From contig NZ_JAVHJU010000001.1 in assembly GCF_031082405.1 (NCBI RefSeq), positions 186,001 to 250,000 on the forward strand: a stretch of 64,000 bases of DNA, read 5' to 3'. Each line of letters starts with the position of its first letter. The stretch's first letter is position 1. Below the pieces are notes generated by a model. It was given only the letters and a program-made list of their open reading frames with translations. It did not search any database and had not been told where the DNA came from. Both the position numbers and the translations under genes were made by a program. Positions 57,349-64,000 of the stretch are shown one piece after another. Source of the DNA: Amycolatopsis sp. A133. GTDB taxonomy: Bacteria; Actinomycetota; Actinomycetes; Mycobacteriales; Pseudonocardiaceae.

Positions 57349-57398
57349 GAGTAAGTTCCGGTGTGCGATCCCCGTGGACCGCACACCGGAACTTACTC
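57349..57398 (-). terminator. Large hairpin between hflX and the next gene
   Basis: GAGTAAGTTCCGGTGTGCG (57349-57367) pairs perfectly with CGCACACCGGAACTTACTC (57380-57398), 19 bp, 12-base loop. It starts 10 bases after the hflX stop and ends directly beside the GGAGG (57344-57348) of the following gene. It probably terminates hflX transcription and may also affect initiation of the next gene. Confidence 0.78.
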
Positions 57399-57407
57399 GA
57401 AGACGTC

Positions 57408-58856
57408 TCAGGCCCTGGTCGAGTTGGTCTCGTACTCGCGCAAAGCCGCCGCGAAGTCCGGGCGGACCCGCACCAGCAGGCGCGTGCCGTCCTCGGCGTG
57501 CTCCTCTTCGAGGACCTCGCCGTCCGCGTGCGCCCGCGCGACGAGCTCGCCGCGCGAGTAGGGCACGAGGACCTCGACCGTGACCTCCGGCCGCGGCAGG
57601 CGGTCGGCGATCACCTCGACGAGCTCGGGGATGCCCGCCCCGGTCCGCGCCGAGACCTGGACCGAACCCGCCAGCGCGTGCCGCAGCCGGGCCAGGCTGA
57701 CCTCGTCGGACGCGTCGGTCTTGTTGATCACCAGCAGCTCCGGCGGGAGCGGCTCCTTGCGCTTGCGCGTGATCTCGCCGAGCACCTCGCGCACCGCGCT
57801 GACCTGCTCCTCGGGTGCCGGGTCGGACCCGTCCACCACGTGCACGAGCAGGTCGGCGTCGGCCGCCTCCTCCAGCGTCGAGCGGAACGCGTCCACCAGC
57901 TGGTGCGGCAGGTGCCGCACGAACCCGACGGTGTCGGTCAGCGTGTAGCCGCGCCCGTCCGGGGTCTGCGCGCGCCGCGTGGTCGGGTCGAGGGTGGCGA
58001 ACAGCGCGTCCTCCACCAGCACCCCGGCCCCGGTCAGCGCGTTGAGCAGGCTCGACTTGCCGGCGTTGGTGTAGCCGACGATCGCCACGCTGGGCACCTC
58101 GTTGGCCAGCCGCCGCCCGCGCTTGGTCTCGCGGATGGTGTCCATGGCGGCGATCTCGCGACGCAGCTTCGCCACGCGCTTGTTGATCCGCCGCCGGTCG
58201 GTCTCGAGCTTGGTCTCACCGGGACCGCGCAGGCCCACACCGCCGTTCGCGCCGCCGGCGCGGCCACCGGCCTGCCGGGACAGCGACGTACCCCACCCGC
58301 GCAGCCGCGGGATCAGGTACTGCAGCTGGGCCAGCTCGACCTGCGCCTTGCCCTCCTTGGACCGGGCGTGCTGGGCGAAGATGTCGAGGATCAGGGCGGT
58401 CCGGTCGATGACCTTGACCTTCACCTTCTCCTCGAGCTGCCGCAGCTGGCCCGGCGAGAGCTCGCCGTCGCAGATCACGGTGTCGGCGCCGGTGGAGCCG
58501 ACGATGTCCCGCAGCTCCCGCACCTTGCCCGAGCCGATGTAGGTGGCCGGGTCCGGCTTGGCCCGCCGCTGGATGAGGCCTTCGAGGACCTCCGAGCCCG
58601 CCGTCTCGGCCAGGCGCGCCAGCTCGGCCATCGACGCCTCGGACTGCAGGGCCGTGCCCTCGGTCCACACGCCGACCAGCACGACGCGCTCGAGCCGCAG
58701 TTGCCGGTACTCGACCTCGGTGACGTCGTCCAGCTCCGTGGACAGTCCCCTGACCCGGCGCAGCGACGCCCGGTCCTCGAGCTCCATTTCGCCTGTCGAC
58801 AGGTCGCCGTCGTACAGGTCGTCGTCGTGGTCTTCGGTGTGTGTCAGTTCTGTCAT
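57408..58856 (-). CDS. hflX: Ribosome-associated GTPase HflX
   Basis: GTPase of 482 residues that splits stalled or stressed 70S ribosomes. The N-terminal domain (about 50-240) carries ELARLAETAGSEVLEGLIQR, PATYIGSGKVREL and the HflX signature RGPGETKLETDRRRI. The G domain has G1 GYTNAGKSS, G3 DTVGF, G4 NKTD and G5 SARTG. The acidic N-terminal extension (HTEDHDDDLYDGDLSTGEME) is common in actinobacteria. ATG at 58856. The mycobacterial homologue takes part in macrolide-lincosamide tolerance. Confidence 0.95.
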   Translation of the reverse strand: MTELTHTEDHDDDLYDGDLSTGEMELEDRASLRRVRGLSTELDDVTEVEYRQLRLERVVLVGVWTEGTALQSEASMAELARLAETAGSEVLEGLIQRRAKPDPATYIGSGKVRELRDIVGSTGADTVICDGELSPGQLRQLEEKVKVKVIDRTALILDIFAQHARSKEGKAQVELAQLQYLIPRLRGWGTSLSRQAGGRAGGANGGVGLRGPGETKLETDRRRINKRVAKLRREIAAMDTIRETKRGRRLANEVPSVAIVGYTNAGKSSLLNALTGAGVLVEDALFATLDPTTRRAQTPDGRGYTLTDTVGFVRHLPHQLVDAFRSTLEEAADADLLVHVVDGSDPAPEEQVSAVREVLGEITRKRKEPLPPELLVINKTDASDEVSLARLRHALAGSVQVSARTGAGIPELVEVIADRLPRPEVTVEVLVPYSRGELVARAHADGEVLEEEHAEDGTRLLVRVRPDFAAALREYETNSTRA

Positions 58857-58898
58857 CGTGCCTCCATGTTCCCACGATTCGCCGCGGGAACCGAACTT

Positions 58899-59402
58899 TT
58901 ACGTGCTGGGATAGGTGGCGAGGTAGATCGCGGTGCGCTCGGCGCCGGGACGGCGCGGGCGCGCGCGGAATTCCTCGAGCAGGGCGTCGAGCCGCGATTC
59001 CAGCTCCGCCCGCTCCTCGGGGGCCACCTGGACGACCAGGCGTGCCTGGTGCACACCCTCGAACCCGGTGTCGGCGATCTCGGCCAGATAGGCCTCGAGC
59101 ACCGCCTGTTCCACACCCTTGTCACCGCATGAGTCGAGTGTCCACGAAAGCCCCGTCGAAAGATACGGAATTTCCTTCGCGCCACGGGCCCCGCGGCGCG
59201 GGGGCTGCGCGGCGAGGAAGCCGGTCTCGACGAGCTTGCGCACGTGGTGCAGCGTCGTCGCCGGGTCCCGGCCCAGCTTTTCGGCCAGCTCCTTGTTCGT
59301 CAGCGCCTCCGAGAAGGTCAACCGGATGATGCGCAGCCGTATTCCGGAGGCCAGCGCCGCGGCCTCGGCTTCAGTCGCGGCACGTCGTTTCTCAGAGGGC
59401 AC
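58899..59402 (-). CDS. ArsR-type winged-helix transcriptional regulator
   Basis: Regulator of 167 residues from the GTG at 59402. The winged helix is ALTNKELAEKLGRDPATTLH (about 33-55) with HHVRKLVETGFLAAQPPRRG. The C-terminal part (VEQAVLEAYLAEIADTGFEG; VAPEERAELESRLDALLEEF) may bind an effector or make dimers. TAGGCT on its strand ends 6 bases before this start, so the transcript is probably leaderless; the GTG at 59408 would fall inside that leader. It is divergent from an MFS exporter gene with an inverted repeat between them, so it likely represses the exporter. Confidence 0.88.
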   Translation of the reverse strand: MPSEKRRAATEAEAAALASGIRLRIIRLTFSEALTNKELAEKLGRDPATTLHHVRKLVETGFLAAQPPRRGARGAKEIPYLSTGLSWTLDSCGDKGVEQAVLEAYLAEIADTGFEGVHQARLVVQVAPEERAELESRLDALLEEFRARPRRPGAERTAIYLATYPST

Positions 59403-59422
59403 GCGCACAGCCTAGAGCGAAC

Positions 59423-59446
59423 AGTGATTGACACTTTCCAATCACT
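59423..59446. promoter_or_regulatory. ArsR-type operator in the regulator/MFS gap
   Basis: AGTGATTG (59423-59430) and CAATCACT (59439-59446) form a perfect 8-bp inverted repeat around ACACTTTC. It covers the promoter region of the regulator gene and lies 20 bases before the MFS start, the right place for control of both. Confidence 0.72.
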
Positions 59447-59465
59447 CCCGGCACACTCGGGGACC

Positions 59466-60719
59466 ATGCACCGGGGGTCACTCTTCCGCCACGCCGACTT
59501 CAGGCGGCTCTGGGCCGGCGACACGGCCAGCCAGTTCGGCACCGCCGTCGGGTACACCGCCATCCCGCTGCTCGCCGCGGTGACCTTGGCGGCGACGCCG
59601 TTCGAGATGGGCCTGCTGACCGCGGCCCAGACCCTCGCGTTCCTGCTGATCGGGCTGCCCGCCGGCGTGTGGGTGGACCGGATGCGGCGCCGCCGGGTCA
59701 TGCTCACCGCCGACTTCGTCCGCTTCGCCCTCCTGCTGAGCGTGCCGCTCGCCTGGTGGGCCGGGGTGCTGACGCTCGCCCAGCTGCTGGTGGTCGTTCT
59801 GTTCGTCGGCGTCGCGACGGTGTTCTTCGACGTCGCCTACCAGTCGTACCTGCCCTCGCTCGTCGGCCGGGAGCACCTCCTGGAGGGCAACGCGAAGCTC
59901 CAAGCCGTCCAGTCGGTCGCGCAGATCGCCGGGCCGAGCGGCGCGGGCGTGCTGGTCCAGCTGGTCAGCGCGGCGAACACGGTGCTCGTCACCGCTTTCG
60001 GCTACCTGACGTCGGCACTGTGCCTGCTGCGGATCCGCGCGGCCGAACCGGAGCCCGAGCGGACGGAGCACACGAAGCTGCTCCCGCAGATCGTCGAAGG
60101 ACTGCGGTTCGTCTTTTCCGACAAGCCGTTGCGCTCGAGCGTCGCGTGCACGGCGACGGCGAACCTCTTCGGCGGCGCGTTCATGGCGGTCCAGGTGCTG
60201 TTCCTGACCCGCACCGTCGGGCTGTCCCCGGCGGCCGTCGGCGTGCTGCTCGCCGTCGGCGGCGCCGGCGGCATCCTCGGCGCGGTCTTCTCCGGCGCCC
60301 TCACCCGGCGGATCGGCCACGCCCGCACGATCTGGCTGGTGCCCCTCCTCTCCTGGCCCGCGCACCTGCTGATCCCCTGGACCGGCCCGGACTGGCGGCT
60401 CGCCGTGGCCGCGTTCGGCGAGGTCGTCTACGGGTTCGGGGTGATCATCTACAACGTCGCTCAGGTGTCGTACCGGCAGGCGATCTGCCCGGACCGGCTG
60501 ATGGGCCGGATGAACGCGAGCGTGCGTTTCCTCGTCTGGGGCACGATCCCGCTGGGCGGGCTGCTCGGCGGCGCACTCGGCGAAGGGCTCGGGCTGCGCG
60601 GTGCGGTGTGGGTGGCGGTGGCCGGCGAAGCGGCTGCGGCGCTGTGGGTCGTCTGCTCGCCGCTGCGGAAGATGCGCGACCTGCCGACCGAGGCGAAAAC
60701 CGGTTCCGGCGCCGCCTAG
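59466..60719 (+). CDS. MFS transporter (MFS_3/enterobactin-exporter-like)
   Basis: Twelve-helix-type exporter of 417 residues. It begins MHRGSLFRHADFRRLWAGDT, typical of the MFS_3 (EntS-like) group. The loop after helix 2 is GLPAGVWVDRMRRRRVMLTAD. The central loop is around LLRIRAAEPEPERTEHTK. The second half repeats the pattern (VLLAVGGAGGILGAVFSGAL). Start at ATG 59466; longer in-frame extension would run through the regulator gene. The substrate is unknown, though its ArsR partner suggests an efflux role induced by a small compound. Confidence 0.9.
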   Translation: MHRGSLFRHADFRRLWAGDTASQFGTAVGYTAIPLLAAVTLAATPFEMGLLTAAQTLAFLLIGLPAGVWVDRMRRRRVMLTADFVRFALLLSVPLAWWAGVLTLAQLLVVVLFVGVATVFFDVAYQSYLPSLVGREHLLEGNAKLQAVQSVAQIAGPSGAGVLVQLVSAANTVLVTAFGYLTSALCLLRIRAAEPEPERTEHTKLLPQIVEGLRFVFSDKPLRSSVACTATANLFGGAFMAVQVLFLTRTVGLSPAAVGVLLAVGGAGGILGAVFSGALTRRIGHARTIWLVPLLSWPAHLLIPWTGPDWRLAVAAFGEVVYGFGVIIYNVAQVSYRQAICPDRLMGRMNASVRFLVWGTIPLGGLLGGALGEGLGLRGAVWVAVAGEAAAALWVVCSPLRKMRDLPTEAKTGSGAA

Positions 60720-60722
60720 AGT
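60717..60722 (+). promoter_or_regulatory. -10 element of leaderless valS
   Basis: TAGAGT overlaps the MFS stop codon and ends 6 bases before the valS ATG at 60729. There is no Shine-Dalgarno sequence before valS (TTGTTTC), so its transcript may start at the ATG. Read-through from the MFS gene is also possible. Confidence 0.4.
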
Positions 60723-60728
60723 TGTTTC

Positions 60729-63254
60729 ATGAGTACCCCATACGAGCGCCCGCGAGTCCCGGACAAGGTCGGTGTCGACGGTCTGGAGGCCAAGTGGGTA
60801 CCCGTATGGGAATCCACCGGACTGCACCGCTTCGACCGGACGAAAACCCGGGCCGAGGTCTACTCGATCGACACGCCGCCGCCGACGGTCAGCGGGGCGC
60901 TGCACATCGGGCACGTCTTCTCCTTCACCCAAACCGACGTCCTCGCGCGGTTCAAGCGGATGCGCGGGCTCGAGGTGTTCTACCCGATGGGCTGGGACGA
61001 CAACGGCCTGCCGACCGAACGCCGGGTGCAGAACCACTTCGGCGTCCGCTGCGAGCCGTCGCTGCCCTACGACCCGGAGTTCCGCCCGCCGGAGAAACCG
61101 GGCAAGGACGTCGTCGCGGTGTCGCGCCGGAACTTCGTCGAGCTGTGCGAGACCCTGACCGTGACCGACGAGCAGGTGTTCGAGCAGCTGTGGCGGCAGC
61201 TCGGGCTCTCGGTCGACTGGACGATGACCTACCAGACGATCGGGCACGACTCCCGGCTGATCTCGCAGCGCGCGTTCCTGCGCAACCTCGCCCGCGGCGA
61301 GGCGTACCAGGCCGAAGCGCCGACGCTGTGGGACGTGTCGTTCCGCACCGCCGTGGCGCAGGCCGAGCTGGAGGACCGCGAACGCCCGGGTGCCTTCCAC
61401 GACTTGGCGTTCACCGGTCCCGACGGGGCCGACGTCGTGATCGCGACGACCCGGCCCGAGCTGCTGCCCGCGTGCGTCGCCCTGGTGGCGCACCCGGACG
61501 ACGAACGCTTCCGGCCGCTGTTCGGGAAAACCGTGCGGACACCGGTGTTCGGCGTCGAGGTGCCCGTGGTGGCGCACCACCTCGCGGATCCGGAAAAGGG
61601 CCGCGGCATCGCCATGGTGTGCACGTTCGGCGACACCACCGACGTCACGTGGTGGCGGGAGCTGCGGCTGGCGACGCGGGTGGTGCTGGGCCGCGACGGC
61701 CGGTTCCTGCCCGACGCGCCGCACGACGTGCCCGCCGGGGCGTACGCGCCGCTCGCCGGCAAGACCGTCCACACCGGACGCGAGATCATGGTCCGGCTGC
61801 TGCGCGAAGCCGGGGCCCTGCGCGGGGAACCGCGGCCGATCACGCACTCGGTGAAGTTCTACGAAAAGGGCGACAAGCCCCTGGAGATCGTCGCCAGCCG
61901 GCAGTGGTACCTGCGCAACGGCGGGAACGACCCGGCGTTCCGGGAGAAGATGCTCGCCCGTGGCGAAGAGCTGAACTGGGTGCCGGGCCACATGCGGGTC
62001 CGGTACTCGGCGTGGGTGGAGAACCTGGCCGGGGACTGGCTGATCAGCCGCCAGCGGTTCTTCGGCGTGCCGATCCCGCTGTGGTACCGGCTCGACGCCC
62101 ACGGCGAGCCCGACTACGACGCCCGGCTGCTGCCGGAGGCCCTGCCGGTCGACCCGAGCAGTGACGTCCCGCCGGGGTTCACCGAGGACCAGCGCGGGGT
62201 GCCCGGCGGGTTCGCCGCCGATCCGGACGTGATGGACACGTGGGCGACGTCGTCGCTCACCCCGCAGATCGTCGGCCGGTGGAGCGTCGACGACGACCTG
62301 TTCGAGCGGGTCTTCCCGATGGACCTGCGGCCGCAGGCGCACGAGATCATCCGCACCTGGCTGTTCTCGACGGCGGTCCGCGCCGAGCTGGAGCACGGCG
62401 TGCTCCCGTGGCGGGAGACGTCGATCGCGGGCTGGGTGCTCGACCCGGACCGCAAGAAGATGTCGAAGTCGAAGGGCAACGCGACGACGCCGGTGGACAT
62501 GCTGCAGCGCCACGGTTCGGACGCGGTCCGCTACTGGGCGGCGAGCGCGCGCCCGGGCGTCGACACGGCGGTGGACGAGGGCCAGATGAAGGTCGGCCGC
62601 CGGCTGGCGACGAAGCTGCTCAACGCGAGCCGGTTCGTGCTCGGCCTCGGCGTGCCCGCGCCCTCCGCGGTCCCGGCCGAGCCGCTCGACCAGGCGCTGC
62701 TGGCGTCGCTTTCCACCGTCGTCACCCAGGCGACGGCGGCTCTCGAAGCGCTGGACTACGCGCGGGCGCTGCAGGTGACGGAGACGTTCTTCTGGACGTT
62801 CTGCGACGACTACGTGGAGCTGGTGAAGGGCCGCGCGTACGGCGACCTCGGCCCGTCGGCCGCCGCTTCGGCGCAGGCGGCGCTGGTGACGGCGTTGTCG
62901 GCGGTGCTGCGGCTGTTCGCCCCGTTCCTGCCGTTCGCGACCGAGGAGGTGTGGTCGTGGTGGCAGGAGGGCTCGGTGCACCGGGCGCACTGGCCCGCGG
63001 CGACGTCGTCCGGCGGTGACCCGGAGCTCCTCGCGCTGGCGAGCCGGGTGATCGCGGCGGTGCGCCGGGCGAAGACGGACGCGAAGGTGTCGATGCGCTC
63101 GCCGGTGGAGACGCTGACGGTGACCGCGCCGGCCGCGGTGCTGGCGCGGTTTGCGCAAGCCGAGCCGGACATCCGCGTGGCCGGCGCGATCTCGGAAGTC
63201 ATCACGAAAGAAGGCGATTTCTCCGTCGAAGCCACGATCGGCAGCCCCGCCTAG
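60729..63254 (+). CDS. valS: Valine--tRNA ligase, archaeal-type
   Basis: Class I aminoacyl-tRNA synthetase of 841 residues. The HIGH motif is in GALHIGHVFSFTQTD (near residue 60) and KMSKS in DRKKMSKSKGNATTP (near 577). The editing CP1 domain is present (FTGPDGADVVIATTRPELLP). GWDDNGLPTERRVQNHFGVR after the HIGH motif is the pattern of archaeal-type ValS; the usual bacterial form has GTDHAGIATQ there. The C-terminal coiled coil of bacterial ValS is missing. It may be the sole ValS or a second copy; the window cannot tell. Confidence 0.92.
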   Translation: MSTPYERPRVPDKVGVDGLEAKWVPVWESTGLHRFDRTKTRAEVYSIDTPPPTVSGALHIGHVFSFTQTDVLARFKRMRGLEVFYPMGWDDNGLPTERRVQNHFGVRCEPSLPYDPEFRPPEKPGKDVVAVSRRNFVELCETLTVTDEQVFEQLWRQLGLSVDWTMTYQTIGHDSRLISQRAFLRNLARGEAYQAEAPTLWDVSFRTAVAQAELEDRERPGAFHDLAFTGPDGADVVIATTRPELLPACVALVAHPDDERFRPLFGKTVRTPVFGVEVPVVAHHLADPEKGRGIAMVCTFGDTTDVTWWRELRLATRVVLGRDGRFLPDAPHDVPAGAYAPLAGKTVHTGREIMVRLLREAGALRGEPRPITHSVKFYEKGDKPLEIVASRQWYLRNGGNDPAFREKMLARGEELNWVPGHMRVRYSAWVENLAGDWLISRQRFFGVPIPLWYRLDAHGEPDYDARLLPEALPVDPSSDVPPGFTEDQRGVPGGFAADPDVMDTWATSSLTPQIVGRWSVDDDLFERVFPMDLRPQAHEIIRTWLFSTAVRAELEHGVLPWRETSIAGWVLDPDRKKMSKSKGNATTPVDMLQRHGSDAVRYWAASARPGVDTAVDEGQMKVGRRLATKLLNASRFVLGLGVPAPSAVPAEPLDQALLASLSTVVTQATAALEALDYARALQVTETFFWTFCDDYVELVKGRAYGDLGPSAAASAQAALVTALSAVLRLFAPFLPFATEEVWSWWQEGSVHRAHWPAATSSGGDPELLALASRVIAAVRRAKTDAKVSMRSPVETLTVTAPAAVLARFAQAEPDIRVAGAISEVITKEGDFSVEATIGSPA

Positions 63255-63377
63255 CGCCGTCGGCCCGCCGGAATTCCCGCCCGGTGCACAAAAAATCATG
63301 GCCCGTGGTGTATCAGGGCGGGTTCCGCGGGGGTCTCTACCACCGATCGCCGCACGGCGGTCGATGGGAGGTTCATC

Positions 63378-64000
63378 ATGACCACAGTGGACGAACTCGT
63401 CGCCATCAAGCAACGAGTCGAACGGGAACTGCTCGACCGGCCCGGCGTGACCGGCGTCGACGTCGGCTACAAGGAGGTCGGCGGGGAACGCACGGACCAG
63501 GTCGCCATCCGGGTGCACGTCGCCCGGAAAACCGACGATGTCCCGCACGAGGAGCGCATTCCGGAACAGATCGAAGGAGCCGTCACCGACGTCGTCGAGC
63601 GCCGGTACGAATTGCACGTCGCCACCCTGGAACTCGACGTTTCCGCGCAGGCGGACTCCACGCACTACGCCACGCTCCAGGGCGGGATCAGCATGGGCCC
63701 GAGCCGCGCGATCGACAACCACATCTTCGCCGGCACGCTCGGGGCGATCGTCGTCGACAACGTGACCCGCGCCCGCGCCGCACTGACCAATTTCCACGTC
63801 GCGGCCGTCGATTCCGGCTGGCACACCGGCGACCGGATGGTGCAGCCGAGCCGGATCGACACCGGCGTCGTGCCGGCCGACGAGTTCGGCGCCATCCTGA
63901 GAGCCACCCTCTCGGGCAACGTCGACGGCGCCGTGATCTCCCTCGACCCCGGGAAGGCGAGCTCGTGCACGGTCGCCGGAATCGGCGCCGTCCGCGGCGG
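63378..64000 (+). CDS. Serine-protease-like protein (Nal1/chymotrypsin-fold type), 3' part cut by window edge
   Basis: Partial gene; 207 residues are visible. The N-terminal part (DELVAIKQRVERELLDRPGV; VGYKEVGGERTDQVAIRVHV) is typical of bacterial Nal1-like proteins. The domain GTLGAIVVDN and ALTNFHVAAVDSGWHTGDRM matches the SNNHV region that carries the active-site His; a following QPSRIDTG fits the family's QPG-DGG motif. The catalytic Ser would be beyond the edge. GGGAGG precedes the ATG. The visible part has no signal peptide. Confidence 0.75.
   Translation, partial: MTTVDELVAIKQRVERELLDRPGVTGVDVGYKEVGGERTDQVAIRVHVARKTDDVPHEERIPEQIEGAVTDVVERRYELHVATLELDVSAQADSTHYATLQGGISMGPSRAIDNHIFAGTLGAIVVDNVTRARAALTNFHVAAVDSGWHTGDRMVQPSRIDTGVVPADEFGAILRATLSGNVDGAVISLDPGKASSCTVAGIGAVRG

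Noticed and set aside
59244..59465. Longer MFS reading frame starting inside the ArsR gene
   Set aside because: The extra 74 residues are antisense to the regulator and would cross the operator; transporter homology starts at 59466.
1..64000. tRNA, rRNA, CRISPR array or insertion sequence
   Set aside because: No cloverleaf with a CCA-type acceptor, no rRNA-like sequence, no regularly spaced repeats with spacers and no transposase motif were recognised by reading. A dedicated tRNA scan was not possible here.

Overview
This is high-GC actinobacterial DNA. GTG starts are common, stop/start overlaps of the GTGA, ATGA and TGATG type are frequent, and several genes have a -10 box placed for leaderless transcripts. 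The gene content (complete mce4-type operon with a KstR-type box, IdeR, LexA, NrdR with a B12-dependent ribonucleotide reductase, HflX, a mycothiol-type DinB protein) points to a Pseudonocardiales member such as Amycolatopsis. The genus is inferred from gene order and protein resemblance; no search was run. No rRNA, tRNA, CRISPR array, insertion sequence or prophage was recognised.

Layout. (1) 1-4280: a CebEFG-like sugar ABC importer without its ATPase, divergent from a LacI-family regulator, with two palindromic operators between them. (2) 4312-8369: an FAD monooxygenase, a Tat-exported ferritin-like protein, an AspB-type aminotransferase and a small leaderless gene. (3) 8366-22212: a sterol module on the plan of the mycobacterial mce4 locus. 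One strand carries ferredoxin, Hsd4A, a second steroid-type SDR, YrbE4A/B, Mce4A-F and two Mce-associated proteins, nearly all with 1-4 base overlaps. The other strand carries a FadE26/FadE27 pair. A textbook KstR-type palindrome lies between the two arms. (4) 22188-28948: a serine hydrolase, a GNAT/acyl-CoA-synthetase-like lysine acetyltransferase directly followed by an AcuC deacetylase, an alpha/beta hydrolase and a sulfurtransferase. (5) 29189-34311: ideR-galK-galE, a DUF4192 protein and an M23 peptidase. (6) 34500-48745: a broken LuxR gene, secreted and cytosolic peptidases, a MuiA-like protein, a CBS protein, a PdxR/MocR regulator, an azoreductase-Gdx pair with a TetR regulator and a tandem operator, an orphan DprA-like gene of different base composition, and a PEP-mutase-family enzyme. 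(7) 48782-56253: deoxynucleotide supply and SOS control: class II ribonucleotide reductase carrying two inteins, NrdR, a LysM protein and LexA with two SOS boxes. (8) 56329-64000: a membrane-anchored propeller-like protein, HflX, an ArsR/MFS divergent pair, an archaeal-type valyl-tRNA synthetase, and the start of a serine-protease-like protein cut by the window edge.

How the genes work together. In the sterol block, the Mce/YrbE complex would import the sterol (its ATPase is not in this window), FadE26/27 would start side-chain beta-oxidation, Hsd4A would act later on the side chain, and the ferredoxin would serve a cytochrome P450 encoded elsewhere. In the DNA-metabolism block, NrdR would tune dNTP synthesis while LexA controls itself and probably the divergent LysM gene. 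Convergent gene pairs are separated by strong inverted-repeat terminators, or their 3' ends overlap. The least ordinary features are the doubly intein-split nrdJ, three DnaA-box-like repeats spaced exactly 32 bp apart upstream of nrdR-nrdJ, a 20-bp sequence shared by two gaps of the sterol block, and an archaeal-type ValS.
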